Positions 57,671 to 64,000 of a stretch of DNA of 64,000 nt are shown here, one piece after another (positions within the stretch are counted from its first letter, which is position 1; each line of letters opens with the position of its first letter). The notes beneath the pieces are model-generated. The model worked only from the letters and a program-made list of their open reading frames with translations, had not been told where the DNA came from and searched no databases. The translations under genes were made by a program, and so were the position numbers. This DNA comes from Xenoacremonium recifei (lineage: Eukaryota > Ascomycota > Sordariomycetes > Hypocreales > Nectriaceae). Where the stretch lies: positions 1,984,001 to 2,048,000 of the forward strand of contig WOFQ01000001.1 in the NCBI GenBank assembly GCA_012184525.1, given 5' to 3'.

Positions 57671-59191
57671 ATGGCGCGGATCTCCGTCGCGACAAGAGGC
57701 CGACTTCCATCTTCCCTTCGTGTTGACTCTTCCAACCCATCTGTCCAAAAATGCCTAAACCGGTTATCGCGAGAGACGCTCATCTCTCTTGCCTTAGACT
57801 GGCTCGATGACAGGAACATTTCCAGCGCAATGCCCTACCTCCAAAACCCAGACGAAGATGAAGATGAGGACATGGACGATGTTTACCCTCCGTGTGCATC
57901 ATTTGAAGAGCTCCAGCAACTCTACCTGGACATGCAGGATCGGAAGGGGTCAAAACGCGATGTGGCAAGCCGTATCTTGGAGGGCGACTGGCGGCATGGC
58001 TTGACTCTCTATCAGATTGCTATGGCAGATTTGGCCTTCTTCGATGAGCATCCAACGTCACAAAAATGGTCGGCATACCAGATCTTACCCCTACAAACCC
58101 CGGCTCAGGATGCAGGGGATGAGCATGTGCTTAAGGTGGACAAGAAGAGCCTCAAGGTTCCTCGGTTTCACCCTTCGACATTTCTCCAAAACCTCCAGGA
58201 ACAAGTGCTACCTGACGTTAAGGCGCATTATCATTTCCATCGACCAAAGGATCTGCCCGTCTTGCTGCTCCGCGTCTTTGTTGTCGACTCGCCCTACAAC
58301 ACAGACCTCGCCCTTTCCGGGCGAGATACAGCAGGCATCTCCACAAACTTTGACTCTTCAAGGACGGTGTACATCGCATTTCCCGACGGGTCCCCCGCTC
58401 TCTACATCACCAAGTCGCAAAGCACCGGCCCCATTAGTGCTGGCGAGTCGAAGAGCCTGCGCAGCTTGATTATTGATGGCGTTCCCAAAGCACTCTCGAG
58501 GCCACGGGAAAGATACAAACTAAAACCAACCAGCTTAGTAAGCAAGAATCTCCATGCTTTGTTAGAGAAGAAAGGCTCAGGACGGACCAACGCGGCCGGT
58601 GGAGGCTGGAGCATTTATGCCGATGAGAAGAACCGGAAATCACCACTCGACACCGTCCTACCAACACGACCAATATCATCAACTGTGAGCCTCAATCGGA
58701 AACGAGGGCCTCCCATATCAGAAAGAGAAAGGGTGCTCAAGCGTGCAAAGCTAGTGGCCAAGGCACGTTTTGGAGACTCTGGCGTTATCACTGATGGAAA
58801 AGGGATAGAGCGGGTAGACATTGTGATACAAGACCCTTTTCCAACAACACAAACTTCCCAGGATGAAGACGAAGAAGATGGAGCAGACGATCAAGAGGCG
58901 ATAGAAAGTAGGGCAAAACGCCGGCGCAGCAAGATCGACGCTGCCATCAAGGAAGCCCATGCCCCTGAAGACGAAGGAGGCGATGGTGCGGCGCAACAAC
59001 CGGGGCGCTGGACTCCTACGATCAAGATTTCGTTTCAGGGGCCTCATGTCTGGGCGGGTATTCGCCAACTCGTTGAAGCAGGCATCGTGGATGGGGAGCG
59101 GATGCCCGGCTGGATGACCGGAGAAGAGGGGGTAACGACAGGACTAGTGAAGCAAGGCCGGATACGCGGTCATAAAGGATCGGGTATCTGA
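57671..59191 (+). CDS. CHL4: Kinetochore protein of the CENP-N/CHL4/Mis15 family
   Basis: Single exon, 506 aa. CENP-N/Chl4 pairs with CENP-L/Iml3 in the inner kinetochore (CCAN) and contacts centromeric chromatin. The N-terminal region has the family pattern CLNRLSRETLISLALDWLDD, then an acidic insert (NPDEDEDEDMDD), then EGDWRHGLTLYQIAMADLAF. The middle has the basic and hydrophobic CHL4 core (VKAHYHFHRPKDLPVLLLRV). A long charged insertion with putative nuclear localisation signals (RKRGPPISERERVLKRAKLV; RAKRRRSKID) precedes a conserved C-terminal block (TIKISFQGPHVWAGIRQLVE) and a Gly-rich tail. It converges on the TatD gene with only 95 bp between stop codons. Confidence 0.88.
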   Translation: MARISVATRGRLPSSLRVDSSNPSVQKCLNRLSRETLISLALDWLDDRNISSAMPYLQNPDEDEDEDMDDVYPPCASFEELQQLYLDMQDRKGSKRDVASRILEGDWRHGLTLYQIAMADLAFFDEHPTSQKWSAYQILPLQTPAQDAGDEHVLKVDKKSLKVPRFHPSTFLQNLQEQVLPDVKAHYHFHRPKDLPVLLLRVFVVDSPYNTDLALSGRDTAGISTNFDSSRTVYIAFPDGSPALYITKSQSTGPISAGESKSLRSLIIDGVPKALSRPRERYKLKPTSLVSKNLHALLEKKGSGRTNAAGGGWSIYADEKNRKSPLDTVLPTRPISSTVSLNRKRGPPISERERVLKRAKLVAKARFGDSGVITDGKGIERVDIVIQDPFPTTQTSQDEDEEDGADDQEAIESRAKRRRSKIDAAIKEAHAPEDEGGDGAAQQPGRWTPTIKISFQGPHVWAGIRQLVEAGIVDGERMPGWMTGEEGVTTGLVKQGRIRGHKGSGI

Positions 59192-59286
59192 TATATAAGT
59201 CTCGGCATCATCTACTCTATCTTGTATTCTATAATTGATACCCCGGGCAGCGTATTTGCTACCTCTGTTCATAAATGCTTTTGTCT

Positions 59287-60583
59287 TCAGTTTTCCCCCA
59301 ATCCAAACACCGTGATAGTGTTCCGCCACGCAGCCTCGCACACTTCCTCCACACTCACGCCCTTGATACCTGCAATGATCTTGGCTACGCGCTCGATATT
59401 GCATGGCTCATTCCGTCCCTTGACCATGGCGCCCTCCTCCCATTTCTCCTTCTTGACAACTTTGAATCGATCAGGCACCTCAGGCTCCTTCTTCTGGTTC
59501 TTCTTATTTTGCTTCTGAGGCCTTGCTGGTGCTGTGGTGGGGTCGGCAGATCCATTTTGCACAGACTCGGGCTTCTTCTCGATGAGATACTTCCATCCTT
59601 CGTGGCTAGGCCGCACCTCACACCACGGGCCATCGGTCTCGATCATGAGTCGGTCAAGGTGAACTTCCTTCACGACGGCACAATTTTCCACCGTCTTGAA
59701 ACTGCAACCGTTGATACCGATATACAGGCCCAACTCCATCAGTTCACGCATCTCTTCAGCTGTGCCGGTGAAGCTGTGCACTACACCGCCCCTTTCCAGT
59801 CGCTCTAGCTTTTCCCCAAAGGCCTCTTTGAGCAGCCGCACGAAATCAGCGTGGGCAGCGCGTGAATGTAGAAAGAGAGGCAATTGGGGCTTTAGACTAG
59901 CGACAAGCTGCAACTGGGCGGCGAAGGAGTGCAGCTGGATAGTCCGCGAGCAGTAGTGCAGGCGGTCGTAGTCGAGACCAAATTCTCCCATAGCGACAAG
60001 ATGGCTCTTATCAGCATTAGTGACGAGATCTTTTAGCTCGGTGATGAGCTTCTCTGTCCGAGTGGCGCACGGAGGGTGCTCTTCGGAAACGGGGGCTTCC
60101 GGGTCCGGGTCGCATGGAGTTGTGTGCTCCGAGGCGGGGCCGGAGTCGGCGGTGCTGAAGACGGAGGAGGAGCAAGGATGGATTCCGGCAGTGGTAAAAA
60201 CGGTACCAGCTGGTATGCTCGTGTTAGCTTCGAGTTGTTTCGGCGTGTAAGTCGTAGAACTCACGATACTCCTCAGCAAGCTCCAAGGCATGTCGGGAGC
60301 TCACCAGATCGGAGCCCGTCACCATAAGCTTAGAACATCCGACTTCTCGAGCCCGACCAATAACACCAGCAAGGTCATCGGGATGACGTTGCTTGCCGTG
60401 GTAGCGTCCGCGGAATATGGGATCAGACAGGTTGATGCCGATCTACTGGATGCAGACGGTGTAAGTAAGCGATTACGGAGCAAGATTGGCAGGGTTTCTG
60501 GACACACGGACATCGATGTATCTTGGCTGGTAAACAGGCCCGGCAGCGGAGGCTGGCTCCGGAGCCGGAGGTGGTGAAGCCAT
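59287..60583 (-). CDS. TatD-type metal-dependent deoxyribonuclease
   Basis: CDS complement(join(59287..60209,60265..60442,60512..60583)), 390 aa. TIM-barrel amidohydrolase-fold nuclease related to yeast Tat-D and human TATDN1, with 3'-5' exonuclease activity linked to apoptotic DNA degradation and repair. Family blocks are RYID joined to IGINLSDPIFRGRYH (metal-site N-terminus), GCSKLMVTGSDL, TTAGIHPC, VAMGEFGLDYDR (metal Glu), LFLHSRAAH, VVHSFTGT and IETDGPW (metal Asp). A Pro/Thr-rich insertion (about 110-140) and a Lys-rich insertion near the C-terminus (QKQNKKNQKKEP) lengthen it beyond bacterial TatD. Intron 1 (60443-60511) uses donor GTCCGT; this joint is chosen because it alone gives the conserved YIDIGINL. 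Intron 2 (60210-60264) is GTGAGT...CCAG. Confidence 0.92.
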
Positions 60584-61550
60584 GGTGGAAGCGGTGACAA
60601 ATCCTGGTGAGGGAGCAAGGCAGAATTGGGTCAGATGACAGCGCGAGAGTCGCGAGGAGAGTCGCCTTGATATCATGGATTCAGGGGCGCGAATCGATGC
60701 CTCAGATGTCGCTTCTTTCAGTCCCTCTTCGCTTTGACTCACAACCGACTCAGTCACTGCTCGAGTCACCGTTCAGCCTATGATGGGCGTGATTGGATGT
60801 CGGATATATTCAATCAGATAACTCAAGGCATCCATCCAGGGGTCCGGATCCGCATCGTGCCAGCTGAGGGAGCGAGTTCCGGCCTCAGGTTGCAAGGCTC
60901 CACGGACCAGTTTCAATTAATAATTCCCACGCACTTCACGTGACCGCGCGCCATTCCCGTCATCGGCGCCCCGCCATCGATGGATCGGGCAGGCACCGAG
61001 AGCGACGGACGCGACAGCAGCATCACAATTGCCAAACAATAACGAGGCTTCTCGAGTCAGGAAAAATTCGTAAATCTATATTACGAAGGCTTCATAAGCA
61101 GCGGCTCCCTGAAATGTCACCTCTCGCCCCCTTTGGCAGCGCAATTGAGGCGCTTTGAGCGTCTGTTCCAGTGGACGTGGGGCCTGAGGCTCCGGGCTAG
61201 CAGGTTTAATGGATTCCTGTTGTTTGTCGCGCTAAAGAGTTGGCGTCGCGCGCTGAGACGCGACTGCCCTTAAAACCTTCCTCCACCATCATCAACCACT
61301 CGACATTTTCGTCTCCCTCCCATCCTCTCCTTTGCATCATCTACCACAACAAACACGCCAGAACACCACTACTTCCTTGTCTGGTTGTCCTGCCTTTCGT
61401 GCTTCTAGTGCTTGAGGCTTGGATAGTTGCTCTTCTCATCGCTGCTTCTCATAGCGGCGCCTGCCAGAGCTCCTGCATCCGTCGTGCATCCGGTTCATCC
61501 CGTCTGCATCTGCCCCTCCATCTCTCACATCCTCTCCAATCCTCACCGCC
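60584..61550. other. divergent promoter region between TatD and RNR1
   Basis: Shared 967-bp upstream region. It holds two exact GACGCGAC octamers, a TCACGTGA palindrome near 60938 and a long CT-rich leader (61290-61550) before the RNR1 ATG. Confidence 0.6.
61008..61264 (+). promoter_or_regulatory. pair of GACGCGAC (MCB-like) octamers upstream of RNR1
   Basis: Exact copies at 61008-61015 and 61257-61264. They contain the ACGCG core of the MluI cell-cycle box bound by MBF in yeasts, which drives S-phase transcription of RNR genes. A related GGCGTCGCGCG stretch lies at 61242-61252. Function is inferred from motif and gene identity. Confidence 0.4.
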
Positions 61551-64000
61551 ATGTTCGTCCGCAAGCGAGGTAAGCTCATCAGCATGTTCTCGCGTGTATG
61601 AAACACGCTGACAATTCTCCAGATGGACGCCAAGAGCGCGTCCAGTTCGACAAGATCACCGCCCGTGTCTCCCGGCTGTGTTACGGCCTCGACATGGACC
61701 ACGTTGATCCTGTTGCCATCACCCAGAAAGTCATCTCCGGTGTGTACGGAGGTGTCACCACCGTTCAATTGGACGATCTTGTAAGTTTTCTGCACATTCG
61801 TCAGCCCCGTCGTCCGCCTCGTCGTCCAGGTAACTGACAAATCCTCCCTTGAACAGGCCGCCGAGACAGCCGCATACATGACCGTCACTCATCCCGACTA
61901 CGCCATCCTGGCGGCCCGTATCGCCGTCTCCAACCTCCACAAGCAGACCAAGAAGCAATGGTCTGCCGTCGTTAGCGACCTCTACCACTATGTCAACCCC
62001 AAGAACGGCCGGCCGTCTCCCATGATCTCAACAGATACCTATGAGTGCGTCATGAGGCACAAGGAGGAGCTAGACTCCGCCATTGTCTACGACCGTGACT
62101 TCCAGTACCAATACTTTGGTTTCAAGACTCTGGAGCGATCTTACCTGCTCAAGATTGACGGCAAGATCGTGGAGCGCCCTCAGCATATGATTATGCGTGT
62201 GGCTGTCGGCATCTGGGGAGACAACATCGAGCGGGTTGTGGAGACTTACAACCTCATGTCGAGCAAGTTCTTCACCCATGCCTCGCCCACGCTGTTCAAC
62301 GCTGGCACTCCCCAGCCCCAACTGTCGTCCTGCTTCCTGGTTGACATGAAGGAGGACAGCATCGAGGGTATCTACGACACCCTCAAGACATGTGCCATGA
62401 TCTCCAAGATGGCTGGAGGCATTGGTCTCAACGTCCACCGCATCCGTGCCACCGGCTCTTACATTGCTGGTACCAACGGTACCTCCAACGGTATCATTCC
62501 CATGCTCCGTGTCTATAACAACACGGCTCGATACGTCGACCAGGGTGGCAACAAGCGCCCTGGTGCCTTTGCTATTTACCTTGAGCCTTGGCACGCCGAC
62601 GTCTTCGAGTTCTTGGACCTTCGAAAGAACCACGGCAAGGAGGAGGTCCGTGCTCGTGACCTCTTCCTCGCTCTGTGGATTCCCGATCTGTTCATGAAGC
62701 GTGTTGAGAAGAACGGAGAGTGGACTCTCATGTGCCCCAATGAGTGCCCCGGCCTCGCCGACTGCTACGGCGAGGAGTTCGAGGCTCTCTATGAGAAGTA
62801 TGAGAAGGCTGGCAAGGGCCGCAAGACCATCAAGGCTCAGAAGCTTTGGTATGCCATCCTCGAGGCTCAGACCGAGACTGGCAACCCCTTCATGCTCTAC
62901 AAGGATCATGCCAACCGCAAGAGCAACCAGAAGAACCTCGGTACCATCCGAAGCTCTAATCTCTGCACTGAAATCATCGAGTACTCTGCTCCCGATGAGG
63001 TCGCCGTCTGCAACCTGGCATCTCTTGCCCTGCCGTCCTTCATTGACTACAACGAGGGTGTCTATGACTTCAAGAAGTTGCACGAGGTGACCCAGGTTGT
63101 CGTCCGCAACCTGAACAAGATCATCGATGTCAACTACTACCCTGTTCAAGAGGCACGCAACAGCAACATGCGCCACCGCCCCATTGGTGTCGGTGTCCAG
63201 GGTTTGGCTGATGCCTTCCTGGCCCTGCGCATGCCCTTCGAGTCCCCTGAGGCTCGTGAGCTGAACAAGCAGATCTTTGAGACCATCTACCATGCCTCTC
63301 TGACTGCTTCCGTCCAGCTCGCCAAGGAGGAGGGTCCTTACTCTACCTTCAAGGGGTCTCCCGCCTCCGAGGGTATCCTCCAGTTCGACATGTGGAATGT
63401 TAAGCCTACTGATCTCTGGGACTGGGAACCCCTCCGCCAAGAGGTTATGGAGCACGGTATCCGAAACTCTTTGCTCATGGCCCCCATGCCTACGGCCAGC
63501 ACCTCACAGATTCTGGGCAACAACGAGTGCTTCGAGCCTTACACCTCCAACATCTACCAGCGCCGTGTCTTGGCCGGTGAGTTCCAGGTTGTTAACCCTT
63601 GGCTCCTGAAGGACTTGGTCGACATGGGTCTGTGGTCCGACTCCATGAAGAACCGCATCATTGCCGAGAACGGTTCTATCCAGAACATTCCCAACATCCC
63701 CGCAGACATCAAGAGTCTGTACAAGACTGTCTGGGAAATCTCTCAGCGTGTTGTCGTCCAGATGGCTGCCGACCGAGGTGCCTTCATCGACCAGTCCCAG
63801 TCCCTCAACATCCACATGAAGGATCCTACCATGGGCAAGATTACCAGCATGCACTTCGCCGGCTGGAAGCTTGGTCTCAAGACCGGCATGTACTACCTCC
63901 GTACCCAGGCCGCGGCGGCGCCCATCCAGTTCACCGTCGACCAGCAGGCTCTTAAGGTGGCCGATAGCAACGTCAGCCAGAACCGGCCGCTGAAGAAGCG
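61551..64000 (+). CDS. RNR1: Ribonucleotide reductase large subunit (class Ia), 3'-truncated by the window
   Basis: CDS join(61551..61569,61623..61780,61857..>64000); 773 codons are present, with the end beyond the window. Catalytic alpha subunit that reduces NDPs to dNDPs in the cytosol. The N-terminal ATP-cone (allosteric activity site) begins MFVRKRDGRQERVQFDKITA, and its first six codons form a 19-nt exon. Active-site residues fall at canonical numbers: Cys218 (SSCFLVDM), Asn427/Cys429/Glu431 (SSNLCTEI) and Cys444 (AVCNLASL). The specificity-site loop segment and the NPFMLYKDHANRKSNQ block are intact. Introns are 53 and 76 bp (GTAAGC...CCAG; GTAAGT...ACAG). The last residues in view are QNRPLKK; the C-terminal redox CxxC tail lies outside the window. 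MCB-like sites upstream fit S-phase control. Confidence 0.97.

Noticed and set aside
61755..63854. Long minus-strand ORFs, including a 461-codon frame, opposite RNR1
   Set aside because: Antisense shadows caused by the strong codon bias of RNR1. The plus frame has all catalytic residues at canonical positions.

Overview
This is a piece of a nuclear chromosome from a filamentous ascomycete (Pezizomycotina; a Sordariomycete is the best inference, not proven). The evidence is the short 49-110 bp GT-AG introns with CTRAY-type branch sites just before the acceptor, the strong C/G bias at third codon positions, wide intergenic spaces, and gene families typical of filamentous fungi (Uds1 coiled-coil protein, CYS-3/MetR-type bZIP, HMG-box regulator, DSC ligase subunit). 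I found no rRNA, tRNA, CRISPR array or intact transposon.

Layout. 1-159: 3' end of an unidentified gene. 0.4-15.1 kb (minus strand): dynactin p150, an HMG-box regulator, RuvB-like ATPase 1, a DMT/EamA transporter and TAF13. 15.1-21.1 kb: a 6-kb gene desert. 21.1-29.4 kb: a SOK1/TCP11 protein (+), an Uds1 coiled-coil protein (-) and a DSC2-like rhomboid protein (-). 30.5-41.5 kb (+): a nine-exon TDT/SLAC1-type transporter, the SCS7 fatty-acid 2-hydroxylase, an RSD1/RBM39-type splicing factor and a 716-aa protein I do not recognise. 42.4-43.5 kb (-): a vWA protein. 43.5-46.9 kb: a 3.3-kb gap. 46.9-53.1 kb: an eight-exon aminotransferase (+), a small probably mitochondrial protein (+) and the bZIP regulator (-). 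53-57.7 kb: a sparse, accessory-looking stretch with one fungal nucleotidyltransferase-like gene. 57.7-64 kb: a CENP-N/CHL4 kinetochore protein (+), a TatD-type nuclease (-) and the 5' part of the ribonucleotide reductase large subunit (+), cut by the window end.

Most genes are single-copy housekeeping functions: dynein transport, chromatin and transcription, splicing, sphingolipid hydroxylation, dNTP supply, kinetochore. They do not form a metabolic cluster, and no gene set here looks like a new multi-gene system. The more unusual signals are in gene structure: an 8-nt and a 13-nt microexon, two in-frame stop-free introns, a 790-bp intron that carries an in-frame ATG next to its acceptor, a GC3-rich small ORF overlapping a transporter start, and a 31-residue coiled-coil repeat. 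All exon boundaries were derived by hand from reading frame, splice consensus and family alignment from memory. There is no transcript evidence.
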